A stretch of 64,000 nucleotides of DNA from Pseudoclavibacter terrae. Its GTDB lineage: Bacteria; Actinomycetota; Actinomycetes; Actinomycetales; Microbacteriaceae. Under the pieces are notes generated by a model. That model searched no databases. It was not told where the DNA came from and worked only from the letters and a program-made list of their open reading frames with translations. The DNA is taken from positions 186,001-250,000 of the forward strand of contig NZ_WBJX01000004.1 in the NCBI RefSeq assembly GCF_008831075.1, in the 5' to 3' direction. Position numbers and translations under genes: made by a program. This document shows, one piece after another, positions 34,255-42,915 of this stretch; within the stretch, counting starts at the first letter, position 1; each line of letters starts with the position of its first letter.

Positions 34255-34371
34255 TCAGCGCCCCACCAGAGGCAGGATCAGCATGGCCGCGAGACCGGAG
34301 CCGATGAGCAGCGTCCAGGCCCAGAACACCACCCTGGGCCCCGACACACCGGTCCTCGTGCGCTCGCTCAT
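34255..34371 (-). CDS. 38-aa single-pass membrane peptide
   Basis: MSERTRTGVSGPRVVFW followed by a hydrophobic helix AWTLLIGSGLAAMLILPLV and GR. GAAGGCGAGG precedes the ATG. The stop codon is 2 nt before the start of the DUF6766-like gene, so the pair is likely coupled. No family recognised; the positive-inside N-terminus and clean helix make a real small membrane protein plausible. Confidence 0.55.
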   Translation of the reverse strand: MSERTRTGVSGPRVVFWAWTLLIGSGLAAMLILPLVGR

Positions 34372-34402
34372 CGCCTCGCCTTCCCGTTCATCGCTCCGCG
34401 TC

Positions 34403-35290
34403 CTAGAACGCGGGCGTGCCTCCGGCGATCGTGATCGTCGCCCCGCTCGTGTAGCTCGACTCCGGGCTGACCAGGTGCACGTACGCGGCGCCCAGCTCAG
34501 CGGGCTGTCCCGGTCGCCCGTACGGGGCCTGCTCCCCGAAGTGCGCCACGGTCTCGCCGTCAGATGAGGCTGGCTGCAGTGGCGTCCAGATCGGGCCCGG
34601 CGCGATCGAGTTGACTCGGATGCCCTTCGGCGCGAGCTGCTGCGCCAGTCCAGCGGTGAAGACGCCGATCGCGCCCTTCGTGAGTGCGTAGTCGAGCTTG
34701 TCAGGCGACGGCTCGGCGCCCTGGATGGAGCCGGTCGTGACGATGGATGAGCCCGGTTCGAGGTGCGGGAGCGCCGCCTGCGTCAGCCAGAACAGCGAGT
34801 AGACGTTGGTCTTCATCGTCTGGTCGATGCTCTCGGTGGTCATGGTGGTGATGTCGCCGTTGCTCTCCTGATGGCCGGCGACCATCACGAGCGTGTCGAG
34901 CCCGCCGAGCTCCGCGACGGCGCGTTCGACGAGGTCACGGCAGAACTGCTCGTCGCTGATGTCGCCCGGCAGGAGCACGACCTTCCGCCCCTCGCGGACG
35001 AGCAGGTCGCGCACCTCCTCCGCATCCGCCTGCTCGCTGGGGAGGTAGTTCAGGGCGAGGTCGGCGCCTTCTCGGCTCAGGGCGATCGCTGCCGCTCGGC
35101 CGATGCCCGAGTCGCCGCCCGTGACGATGCCGCGGAACCCCTTCAGCCGGCCGAGGCCGACGTAGCTCTCCTCACCGTGGTCTGGTCTGGGGGTCATCTT
35201 CCGCGCCAGGCCGGGGAGCTGCTGCTCCTGTTCGGGGAACGGCGGCTTCGGGTAGAGGTCGAGCGGGTTCTTCTTCTCGTAGTGGCTCAT
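34403..35290 (-). CDS. SDR-family oxidoreductase (YghA/YhdF-like)
   Basis: 295 aa. The first ~50 residues (NPLDLYPKPPFPEQEQQLPG) are the N-terminal extension typical of the YghA-like SDR group. The Rossmann motif is GIVTGGDSGIGRA (about 57-69); NNAG is replaced by VMVAGHQ; the catalytic Ser is in TTGSIQG and Tyr-Lys in YALTKGA (about 200). A likely NADP-dependent aldehyde or alcohol reductase, often stress-induced. TAGCGT (35298-35303) lies 7 nt before the ATG, indicating a leaderless transcript. Confidence 0.9.
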   Translation of the reverse strand: MSHYEKKNPLDLYPKPPFPEQEQQLPGLARKMTPRPDHGEESYVGLGRLKGFRGIVTGGDSGIGRAAAIALSREGADLALNYLPSEQADAEEVRDLLVREGRKVVLLPGDISDEQFCRDLVERAVAELGGLDTLVMVAGHQESNGDITTMTTESIDQTMKTNVYSLFWLTQAALPHLEPGSSIVTTGSIQGAEPSPDKLDYALTKGAIGVFTAGLAQQLAPKGIRVNSIAPGPIWTPLQPASSDGETVAHFGEQAPYGRPGQPAELGAAYVHLVSPESSYTSGATITIAGGTPAF

Positions 35291-35461
35291 ACCCGCGACG
35301 CTAATTTCGGGCAGGGCGTGCCGACAACCGCTTGACCTCCCAGCCTTCTCCCGCCATGGCACCGGCGAGGGTCCACGTCAAGGTCTCGCGGCGCGTGGGC
35401 GCATTCGTGACACTGATTCGGAGTCGACCGATGGGTCGCGCACGACGGCGAGGAGAATCCA

Positions 35462-36454
35462 GTGGGGAGCACCGGCCGCACGGACCTGCCACAGGAGCAG
35501 CGGGAGGCGCTGAGGGCCGCGGTCCGCTGGGAGTGGGCGACCATCGCCTTCACAGCCTGCACCATCACGATCGTCGCGTTCGTCGTAGGCAACTCGCAGG
35601 CGATGAAGACCGCCTGGATCGAGGACATGCTCTCCCTCATCCCGCAGTTCGCGTTTCTGATCGCGCTCGTGTTCATCCGGCGCAAGCCGACCCGCACCTT
35701 CCCGTTCGGGCTGCATCGGGCAATGGGCATCGGGCATCTCGTCGCCGGTGTCGCTCTCCTTGCCGTCGGCGGCCACCTCGCGGTGGAGTCCGTCCTGGGG
35801 TTGGTGAACGCCGAGCATCCCACCATCGGCAGCGTCCAGCTCTTCGGGACCGTCATCTGGCAGGGGTGGCTCATGGTCGCCGTCATGGCGGTCATCGTCG
35901 TCGGACCGCTCGTCTACGGTCGCGCGAAGGCCAGGCTCGCCCCGAAGCTCCACAACAAGCTGCTCGCGGCGGACGCCGACATGGCGAAAGCCGACTGGCA
36001 GACGAACGCCGCGTCGATCCTGGGCGTGCTCGGCATCGGGGTCGGACTCTGGTGGCTCGACGGCGTCGCGGCGCTCTTCATCTCCGCAGGGATCGTCTGG
36101 GACGGGGTGAAGAACACCCGCTCCTCGGTGCGCGACCTCCTCGACGAGCAGGCGCGCACCCATGACGATCAGGAACCGCATCCGCTCATGAAGCGGGTGA
36201 TCCTGCGCCTCCAGGACGAGACGTGGGTCGACGACGTCGGCATTCGGATGCGCGACCAGGGTCAGGTGTTCCACGTGGAGGCCTTTGTCGTGCCCGTCGA
36301 TCGTCGTCCCCCGACCGTGGATGCGCTGCAGGACGTCGCACGGGATCTCGCGCGACTCGACTGGAAGATGCAGGACGTGGTGCTGGTTCCCGTCGCGAGC
36401 ATCCCGGACGGGGCGCAGACGCTGGCGTCGATCCGAGGGACCGGTCGGACCTGA
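35462..36454 (+). CDS. CDF-family cation efflux protein
   Basis: 330 aa. Six predicted membrane segments. IEDMLSLIP replaces the usual HxxxD pair of the first metal site (D in EDM); later KADWQTNAASILGV carries D and N in TM5. The C-terminal cytoplasmic domain of about 100 residues follows DLLDEQ. Zn/Fe/Mn export is the family role; the altered HxxxD makes the metal uncertain. GTG start with GGAG 6 nt upstream. Confidence 0.83.
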   Translation: MGSTGRTDLPQEQREALRAAVRWEWATIAFTACTITIVAFVVGNSQAMKTAWIEDMLSLIPQFAFLIALVFIRRKPTRTFPFGLHRAMGIGHLVAGVALLAVGGHLAVESVLGLVNAEHPTIGSVQLFGTVIWQGWLMVAVMAVIVVGPLVYGRAKARLAPKLHNKLLAADADMAKADWQTNAASILGVLGIGVGLWWLDGVAALFISAGIVWDGVKNTRSSVRDLLDEQARTHDDQEPHPLMKRVILRLQDETWVDDVGIRMRDQGQVFHVEAFVVPVDRRPPTVDALQDVARDLARLDWKMQDVVLVPVASIPDGAQTLASIRGTGRT

Positions 36455-36511
36455 CGCCGCTGCACGCTCACCACCATGAGATGTTCAAGGGGACGTCGGT
36501 ACCCTCTCCTC

Positions 36512-37543
36512 ATGTCGAACGGCACCCCGGGCATCCCCGCGCGCACGGCCCAGCCCGTCTCGCCGGCGCGCGTCGCGGTGGTCGGGCAGGCCGGCCGGGA
36601 TCTTGTGCTGCGCGTTGCGGGGATCCCCGACGCGGGGGCGAGCGCCGTGGTCAGCGAGCGCATCGAACGTCTGGGCGGCAAGGGCGCGAACATCGCCGTC
36701 GGGATCCGCCAGCTCGATCCCACCGCGCGGGTCTCGCTTGTCGCTGTCCTCGGCGACGACGGTGCCGGCGAGGAGATGCTGGGCGACGCCGCCCGCCAGG
36801 GGCTCGACACGGGACACGTCGTCAGACGCGGGGTGACGGCGCTGCTCACGGATGTCGTCGCCGATGGCGGCGTGCGCCGACTGCTCGAGCACATCCCGGA
36901 GCAGGCGCTCCTCACCCCTGACGACGTCCGCGCCGCGACGGCTCTGACGACGGCGGACGCCGTCGTCCTGCAGCTGCAGCAGCCCATCGACACGCTGCTC
37001 TTCGCTGCGCAGCTCACGAGGCAACGGCCCGCGAACGGTGCCCCGAGAGCGCTGCTGGTCCTCGACGGAGCCGTCGACGCGACCGAGGACAGGGCCCGAC
37101 GAGACGAGCTTGTCGGATTCGCCGATGTGGTGCGCGCGAACGCGAGAGAGGCGTCGATGCTGTCCGGGTCCGAGGTCAGGAACCGGGCAGACGCGCTCCG
37201 CACAGCCGAGACGCTCCTCGACCTCGGCCCCCGCGTCGTCGCCCTCACGGTCGACGATGCTGAGCTCATCGCCTGGCCTGGTGACCACGTGTTCCTGCCG
37301 CACGAGCGCACCCGAACGGTCGACCCCACCGGCGCGGGTGACGCGTTCGTCGCGGCGCTCACGACCGCGCTGCTCTCTGGAGCGAGCCCCCGCGAGGCAG
37401 GGCAGCGCGCGACGCAGGCTGCCGGCGCGAGCGTGCAACACCTTGGCGGGCACCCCAGGCTCCGACGGCTCTCTCCCGACAGAAAGGGCAGCATGCTCCC
37501 CTCTTCCGACCTCCCCTCGACCGACGGCGAGACGCGCGCGTGA
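36512..37543 (+). CDS. PfkB-family carbohydrate kinase (ribokinase-like)
   Basis: 343 aa. N-terminal GQAGRDLVLRV and IERLGGKGANIAVGIRQL (substrate-binding Gly pair), and the C-terminal PfkB signature TVDPTGAGDAFVAAL with the catalytic Asp. ASVQHLGG ends the fold; about 30 Ser/Pro-rich residues follow. The sugar is not predictable. TACCCT (36500-36505) lies 6 nt before ATG 36512, so leaderless. Its last 4 nt overlap the GH65 gene, so the kinase probably acts on a product of that enzyme. Confidence 0.87.
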   Translation: MSNGTPGIPARTAQPVSPARVAVVGQAGRDLVLRVAGIPDAGASAVVSERIERLGGKGANIAVGIRQLDPTARVSLVAVLGDDGAGEEMLGDAARQGLDTGHVVRRGVTALLTDVVADGGVRRLLEHIPEQALLTPDDVRAATALTTADAVVLQLQQPIDTLLFAAQLTRQRPANGAPRALLVLDGAVDATEDRARRDELVGFADVVRANAREASMLSGSEVRNRADALRTAETLLDLGPRVVALTVDDAELIAWPGDHVFLPHERTRTVDPTGAGDAFVAALTTALLSGASPREAGQRATQAAGASVQHLGGHPRLRRLSPDRKGSMLPSSDLPSTDGETRA

Positions 37544-39918
37544 CCGGCGCGATCCCCTTCGATGTCGCACCATGGAGCCTCGGCTTCACCGGGCTCGACC
37601 TCGACGCACCCCAGCTCGCGCACCTCGAGTCGGTGTTCGCCCTCTCCAACGGCCACATCGGCTGGAGAGCGAACTTCGACGAGGGCGACCCGCACGAGGT
37701 GCTCGGCACCTACCTGAACGGCGTCTTCGAGGACCACCCCATGCCGTACGCCGAGGACGGCTACGGGTATCCGGACACGGGGCAGAGCGTCGTGAACGTG
37801 CAGAACGGGCAGGTCCTCCGCCTGCTCGTCGGCGATGAGCCGCTGGATCTCCGCCGCGGCACGGTCGTCCACCACGAGCAGCGCCTCGACTTCCGCGCGG
37901 GCACGCTGCGTCGCGACCTCGAATGGACCTCTCCCGCGGGAGACACGGTGCGGGTCACCAGCGTCCGCCTCGTCTCGCTCACCCACCGATCCATCGCGGC
38001 CGTGCACTACGAGGTCGAGGCGCTCGGCGACGGCGTGCACGTGAGCGTGCAGTCCGAGGTCGTCGCCAACGAGGACATGCCGGAGGTGCACCCCGACCAG
38101 CGGGTCAACGACCAGCTCGACGAGCCGTTCGAGGGCCTCGGACACTTCTCGCTGGGAAGCGCGGCCACGCTCGTGCATCGCACCTTGAAAAGCGGCATCA
38201 GCATCGCCGTCGCCATGGACAACGTGGTGACGGGCACCTGCGCGACGCCCCCGAGCATCGAGACCGAGACATCCCGCGACCTGGCGCGCACGACCGTGAG
38301 CGTGGAGCTGAAAGCCGGGGAGTCCCTGGATATCACGAAGTACGTCGGCCACGAGTTCTCGTCGACGCTCTCCCCGGAGGCGTTGCGCGACCGGGCGGAG
38401 GGAGCCGTCGACGACGCGAGGCGAGACGGCTGGGAGCAGGTGCTCGCCGACCAGCGCTCGAACCTCGACGAGTTCTGGGCGTGCGCGGACGTGGAGATCG
38501 ACGGATCGCCGCGGCTGCAGCAGGCGACCCGCTTCGCGCTCTTCCACGTCTACCAGTCGGCAGCCCGGCTCGAGGCGCGTTCGGTGCCAGGCAAGGGCCT
38601 CACGGGCGCTGGCTACCTGGGGCACACGTTCTGGGATTTCGAGAGCTACGTGCTGCCATTCCTCTCCGCGACGGTACCGGCCGCCGCCGAGCAGGCGCTG
38701 CGCTGGCGGCACTCGACGCTCGAGTACGCCCGCGAGCGCGCGAAGCTCCTGAAGCTCGAGGGGGCCGCGTTCGCGTGGCGCACGATCGACGGCCGGGAGA
38801 GCTCCGGATACTGGCCCGCGAGCACCGCCGCGTTCCACGTCAACGCGGACATCGCCGCGGCGATGGTGCACCACATCCGCACGACCGGTGACGAGCGCTT
38901 CGAGCGGGAGGTCGCCGTCGACGTGCTCGTCGAGACCGCCCGGCTCTGGTGCTCGCTCGGACGCTGGGACCCGGACGGGGGCCTGCACTTCGACGGCGTG
39001 ACCGGCCCGGACGAGTACTCGGCGCTCGTCGACGACAACACGTACACGAACCTCATGGCGCGCCTGAACCTGCGCGCCGCGATATCCGTCGCCGAACGTC
39101 ACCACGCCGAAGCGGGCGCGCTCGGCGTCGATGACGACGAGATCCGACGGTGGATGCACGCCGCCGACGCCATCGTGGTGCCGTTCGACGAGCGCCGCGG
39201 CGTCCACGCGCACGCGGCCGGGTCGACGGACCTCGCACAATGGGACTTCGCCGGCACCTCCGCATCCCAGTACCCCCTGCAGGAGCACTTCCCGTACTTC
39301 CACCTGTACCGCAAGCAGGTGATCAAGCAGGCCGACCTGGTGCTCGCCCTCTACTTCGCACACGAGGCGTTCACCTTCGAGGACAAGAAGCGGGCCTTCG
39401 AGTACTCGGAGGCGCTGACGGTGCGTGACTCTTCACTGTCCGCCTCCGTGCAGTCGATCCTCGCGGCCGAGGTCGGGCACCTGCAGCTCGCCGCCGACTA
39501 CCTGGCCGAGGCTGCCACGCTGGACCTCGATGACCTCCGCGACAACACCTCGCAGGGGCTGCACATGGCGTCGCTCGCCGGCATCTGGACGGCCGTCACG
39601 GCTGGTCTCGGCGGCTTGCGCGAAAGCGACAGGGGGCTCCGATTCGCGCCTCGCCTCCCGGATCAGCTGACACGCATCCGCTTCGGGATGCTCGTGCAGG
39701 GTCGACGGCTGCACGTCGAGATCAGGCCAGAGGCGACCGTCTACCAGCTCAGTGCCGGCGAGCCCCTCCTCATCCGCCACTTCGACGAGGAGTTGGAACT
39801 GCGGGCGGGGGACCCGGTGAGCGCATCCACTCCCCCGCTGACCAACCCGGGCACCGCCCCGGCGCAGCCGAAGCACCGGGCGCCGAGACCCTTCGCTGAG
39901 GCCATGCGGGAGGAGTGA
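37540..39918 (+). CDS. GH65 family disaccharide phosphorylase
   Basis: 792 aa, GTG start. N-terminal beta-sandwich (about 1-270), then an (alpha/alpha)6 barrel with FWDFESYVLPFL, GAAFAWRTIDGRESSGYWPAS, and the catalytic acid Glu in GVTGPDEYSALVDDNTYTNLMARL (about 490). IKQADLVLALYF is the phosphate-site region, and a C-terminal jelly-roll ends the protein. GH65 enzymes split alpha-glucosides such as maltose, trehalose or kojibiose with phosphate to beta-glucose 1-phosphate. The usual beta-phosphoglucomutase partner is absent here; a PfkB kinase takes its place. Confidence 0.92.
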   Translation: MTGAIPFDVAPWSLGFTGLDLDAPQLAHLESVFALSNGHIGWRANFDEGDPHEVLGTYLNGVFEDHPMPYAEDGYGYPDTGQSVVNVQNGQVLRLLVGDEPLDLRRGTVVHHEQRLDFRAGTLRRDLEWTSPAGDTVRVTSVRLVSLTHRSIAAVHYEVEALGDGVHVSVQSEVVANEDMPEVHPDQRVNDQLDEPFEGLGHFSLGSAATLVHRTLKSGISIAVAMDNVVTGTCATPPSIETETSRDLARTTVSVELKAGESLDITKYVGHEFSSTLSPEALRDRAEGAVDDARRDGWEQVLADQRSNLDEFWACADVEIDGSPRLQQATRFALFHVYQSAARLEARSVPGKGLTGAGYLGHTFWDFESYVLPFLSATVPAAAEQALRWRHSTLEYARERAKLLKLEGAAFAWRTIDGRESSGYWPASTAAFHVNADIAAAMVHHIRTTGDERFEREVAVDVLVETARLWCSLGRWDPDGGLHFDGVTGPDEYSALVDDNTYTNLMARLNLRAAISVAERHHAEAGALGVDDDEIRRWMHAADAIVVPFDERRGVHAHAAGSTDLAQWDFAGTSASQYPLQEHFPYFHLYRKQVIKQADLVLALYFAHEAFTFEDKKRAFEYSEALTVRDSSLSASVQSILAAEVGHLQLAADYLAEAATLDLDDLRDNTSQGLHMASLAGIWTAVTAGLGGLRESDRGLRFAPRLPDQLTRIRFGMLVQGRRLHVEIRPEATVYQLSAGEPLLIRHFDEELELRAGDPVSASTPPLTNPGTAPAQPKHRAPRPFAEAMREE

Positions 39919-40974
39919 CTACCGCCGGTAGCTCGGCGTCGGCAAGTCGACGCGGTCCGGGTTCCGGAGCACCCACGTCACGGCGAGCTCCGTGAGCGTA
40001 TCGACGGCCGGCTCGTCGAAGGATCCGCCGGCGAGCCGATCGACTGCCTGGTCGACGCTCACCAGCTCCTCCTCCTCGAGCGGTGCCCCCGTGCGCACGT
40101 GCGCACGGTACGCCTGGAGCATCTTGTCGAAGTCCCTATCCCAGTTGCCGCCGCCGTTGCCGAGGATCTCGTTGCCGACGCGACCCGCGATGCGCACGAC
40201 CTCGCCCTGCACGCTCTCGGCGGCGCCACCCCCTGGCACCAGCATCTTCCACAGCTCGCTGTACTGCGCCTTCCATCCCTCAGCGGTCACGGTGATGGGC
40301 TCGCCTGGCGCGAGGACCCTCGGCGGCACCGTCGGTTCCACGCCGAGCAGCTCGAACAGCTCGACCAGAATCGCGAGGTTCTCCTCAGACCCCTTGCCCC
40401 TGGCGATGAGTCCCTGCAGCTGCGACATCGTCTGACGCAGGTACTTGGGGGTGTCCCCGGAGATGGTCGCGCCGCGGGCGACGAGGATCCGCGCCACCTT
40501 GAGCGCCCGAGGCGCGTGGTAGTCCTTCATCCTCGTCATCGCGCGGTCGAGCGCCGTCTCATCGCGACGCCCGAAGTCAAGCAGCGGGTCCGCGCCCGCC
40601 TCGAGGAGCAGGGTGAGGCCGTCGATGTTCCCGTACTCGGCCGCAGCGGCCAGCGGCGAAGAGTGACCGGTGATGTTGGGGTCTGCGCCGTGCTCGAGAA
40701 GCACGGCCACGACGTCGAGCTTCGCCTTCCACATCGAATGGTGGGTCAGCGCGGTGTTGCCGAAGCGATCGACGGCGTCCACCTCCGCGCCGTGCTCGAT
40801 CAGCCAGCGGATGCCAGCCGCGTCCAGCCGGTCGCTCATGAGTGCGGACTCCTTGTTGAAGTCACGGCCGAGGGCGGTCGTCTCGACCTTCTCGAAGATC
40901 TCCTCGAGCTCGGCGACCGTGTAGGTCTCGCCCCGCCTGAATTCCTTGGGCAGGGTGATGCGCTTCTTCGGCAA
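39919..40974 (-). CDS. ankyrin-repeat protein
   Basis: 351 aa from a TTG start at 40974, chosen because GGAGGAG lies 6 nt upstream and the protein then begins (M)PKKRITLPKEFRRGETYTV. Three to four ankyrin repeats cover about 45-165 (GIRWLIEHGAEVDAVDRFGN, VAVLLEHGADPNITGHSSP, LTLLLEAGADPLLDFGRRDE). The second half is helical and not recognised. Protein-protein interaction is likely. It ends 1 nt from the convergent GH65 gene. Confidence 0.8.
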   Translation of the reverse strand: MPKKRITLPKEFRRGETYTVAELEEIFEKVETTALGRDFNKESALMSDRLDAAGIRWLIEHGAEVDAVDRFGNTALTHHSMWKAKLDVVAVLLEHGADPNITGHSSPLAAAAEYGNIDGLTLLLEAGADPLLDFGRRDETALDRAMTRMKDYHAPRALKVARILVARGATISGDTPKYLRQTMSQLQGLIARGKGSEENLAILVELFELLGVEPTVPPRVLAPGEPITVTAEGWKAQYSELWKMLVPGGGAAESVQGEVVRIAGRVGNEILGNGGGNWDRDFDKMLQAYRAHVRTGAPLEEEELVSVDQAVDRLAGGSFDEPAVDTLTELAVTWVLRNPDRVDLPTPSYRR

Positions 40975-41180
40975 CGTCGTCTCCTCCGGTCGGTTCGCTC
41001 TCGTTTTCGAGCGAATTCCCCAAGGGTGATCGAACCCCCTGAGCGGTTCGTGCACGTCGTCGGTGTGCCCACCCGCGCTCGTACACATCCCGTTTGCCTT
41101 CACGGCGCAGTATGGTCGCCGCATCCCCCACCGCAGGCCGCGGCGGGTGGATGCGCGGCACCTGAACCTCGGAGGAACGC

Positions 41181-42086
41181 ATGGCCATCGAACAACCCCA
41201 GGACCTGCGCGAGTACATCGAGCACCTGCGCACGCTCGGCTACTCGGTGCGCGACGGCCACACGAACGACCCGGACCTCATCGACCCGCAGGGCAACCCG
41301 GTGTACACGTGGCAAGAGGGGTACCCGTACGAGGAGCGCCTCAGCCGCGACGAGTACGAGAGCGAGAAGTACCGCCTGCAGGTCGAGCTGCTGAAGTGCC
41401 AGTACTGGATGGAGGACAACGACCAGCGCGCCGTGATCCTCTTCGAGGGGCGAGACGCGGCAGGCAAGGGCGGCACCATCAAGCGCTTCACGGAGCACCT
41501 CAACCCGCGCAAGGCGCGCGTCGTGGCTCTCGCGAAGCCGAGCGACCGCGAGCGCGGCCAGTGGTTCTTCCAGCGCTACATCCAGCACCTCCCCACCGAC
41601 GGGGAACTCGTCATGTTCGACCGCTCCTGGTACAACCGTTCAGGCGTGGAGCGCGTGATGGGCTTCTGCACCGACGACGAGTACACGCAGTTCATGCAGC
41701 AGGCGCCGGCGTTCGAGAAGATGCTCGTCGACTCGGGCATCCACGTCACGAAGTTCTGGTTCTCGGTGTCGCGCACCGAGCAGCGCACGCGCTTCGCGAT
41801 CCGCCAGCTCGACCCGGTGCGCCGCTGGAAGCTCTCCCCCATGGACCTCGCCTCGCTCGACCGCTGGGAGGACTACACGGCGGCGAAGGAGGAGACGTTC
41901 CGCCTCACCGACAAGAAGCACGCGCCGTGGACGATCATCCGCTCCAACGACAAGAAGCGCGCCCGACTCAACGCCATGCGATTCTGGCTCGGGCAGTTCG
42001 AGTACGAGGGGAAGGACCACGACGTCGTGACGAAGCCGGACCCGCTGCTCGTGATGCGCGGCAAGCAGGAGACCGCCGACGAGTAG
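41181..42086 (+). CDS. ppk2: polyphosphate kinase 2
   Basis: 301 aa. Walker A FEGRDAAGKGGTIKRF (about 88-103), Walker B MFDRSWYNRSGVERVMGF (about 145-162), lid region around SDRERGQWFFQRYI, and the C-terminal RWKLSPMD. A single-domain class I PPK2, which transfers phosphate between polyphosphate and nucleoside diphosphates. TATGGT at 41111-41116 may be the -10. GGAGG precedes the ATG. Confidence 0.95.
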   Translation: MAIEQPQDLREYIEHLRTLGYSVRDGHTNDPDLIDPQGNPVYTWQEGYPYEERLSRDEYESEKYRLQVELLKCQYWMEDNDQRAVILFEGRDAAGKGGTIKRFTEHLNPRKARVVALAKPSDRERGQWFFQRYIQHLPTDGELVMFDRSWYNRSGVERVMGFCTDDEYTQFMQQAPAFEKMLVDSGIHVTKFWFSVSRTEQRTRFAIRQLDPVRRWKLSPMDLASLDRWEDYTAAKEETFRLTDKKHAPWTIIRSNDKKRARLNAMRFWLGQFEYEGKDHDVVTKPDPLLVMRGKQETADE

Positions 42087-42114
42087 GCGCGGCGTCACGG
42101 CCTAGGATCCGACC

Positions 42115-42897
42115 ATGCGCCACGCAGACTTCATCGACACGACCGAGGACGCAGCGACCGGGTTCGGCCTGCTCCTCGAGTCGGCAGATCTCGCGACGCC
42201 CGTGCCGTCCTGCCCGGGCTGGTCGCTCGCCGAGCTCGCAAGCCACCTCGGCGGCGTGCACCGGTGGGCGCGTGCGCAGCTGCTCGGCGGCGGGCCGCAG
42301 GTCGACCGTCAGACGCCGGATGCGCCGCTCGCCGACCGGGACGCGCTCGTCGCGTGGTTCCGCGAGGGCGCCACGGACCTCGTGGCGACGCTGCGCGAGC
42401 TGCCGGAGGACGCACCATGCTGGGCCCTCTACCCGCCCGAGCATGCCTCGACGTGGGCGAAGCGTCAGGCGTTCGAGACGGTGCTGCACCTCTGGGACGC
42501 GAGCGACAGCCTCGGTATCGCCGTGCCGATTCACCCGAGCCTCGCCGCCGCCGGTGTCGCGGAGGTCGCCGAGGACATGTACCCGCGGCAGGTCGCGCTC
42601 GGGCGGATGCCGTCGCTCGAGGAACGCGTCGACTTGAGGTTGCGAGACCGGCTCGAGCGCTCAGGCGACAGCGGCAGCTTCGGCGTGCGCGTCCGACTCG
42701 GCCCCGTCGACGAGGCACCGGCGGACTCCTCGACGGCCGCGAGCGAGACGACGCCGGCCGACGTGACGCTCGAGGTCACCGCCGGGGACGCGCTGCTCCT
42801 GCTCTGGAAGCGGCGCGACCTCACGGCGGTGGATGCGCGGATCACCGGGTCCCGAGCGGTGCTCGAGCGCGTGCTCGCGCAACCGCTGGCCCCCTGA
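42115..42897 (+). CDS. maleylpyruvate isomerase-type (MDMPI/DinB) mycothiol-dependent protein
   Basis: 260 aa. N-terminal four-helix DinB-type domain with the metal-site motifs: VPSCPGWSLAELASHLGGVHRW (His of HLGG-VHRW) and a later FETVLHLWD. A C-terminal MDMPI_C-like domain covers about 165-260. Such proteins use mycothiol as cofactor in other actinobacteria; the reaction here is unknown. TAGGAT (42103-42108) lies 6 nt before the ATG, so leaderless. Confidence 0.85.
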   Translation: MRHADFIDTTEDAATGFGLLLESADLATPVPSCPGWSLAELASHLGGVHRWARAQLLGGGPQVDRQTPDAPLADRDALVAWFREGATDLVATLRELPEDAPCWALYPPEHASTWAKRQAFETVLHLWDASDSLGIAVPIHPSLAAAGVAEVAEDMYPRQVALGRMPSLEERVDLRLRDRLERSGDSGSFGVRVRLGPVDEAPADSSTAASETTPADVTLEVTAGDALLLLWKRRDLTAVDARITGSRAVLERVLAQPLAP

Positions 42898-42915
42898 GCG
42901 CAGGAGAGCAAGCCC

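Noticed and set aside
36262-39363. 1033-codon open frame on the minus strand
   Set aside because: It is the mirror of the PfkB and GH65 genes, which have clear motifs on +. Its translation is low-complexity Arg/Val/Glu-rich, an effect of high-GC codon use.
40975-41180. Possible tRNA or small RNA in the gap before ppk2
   Set aside because: No cloverleaf or T-loop sequence found; the region fits a 5' leader with a -10 box at 41111.
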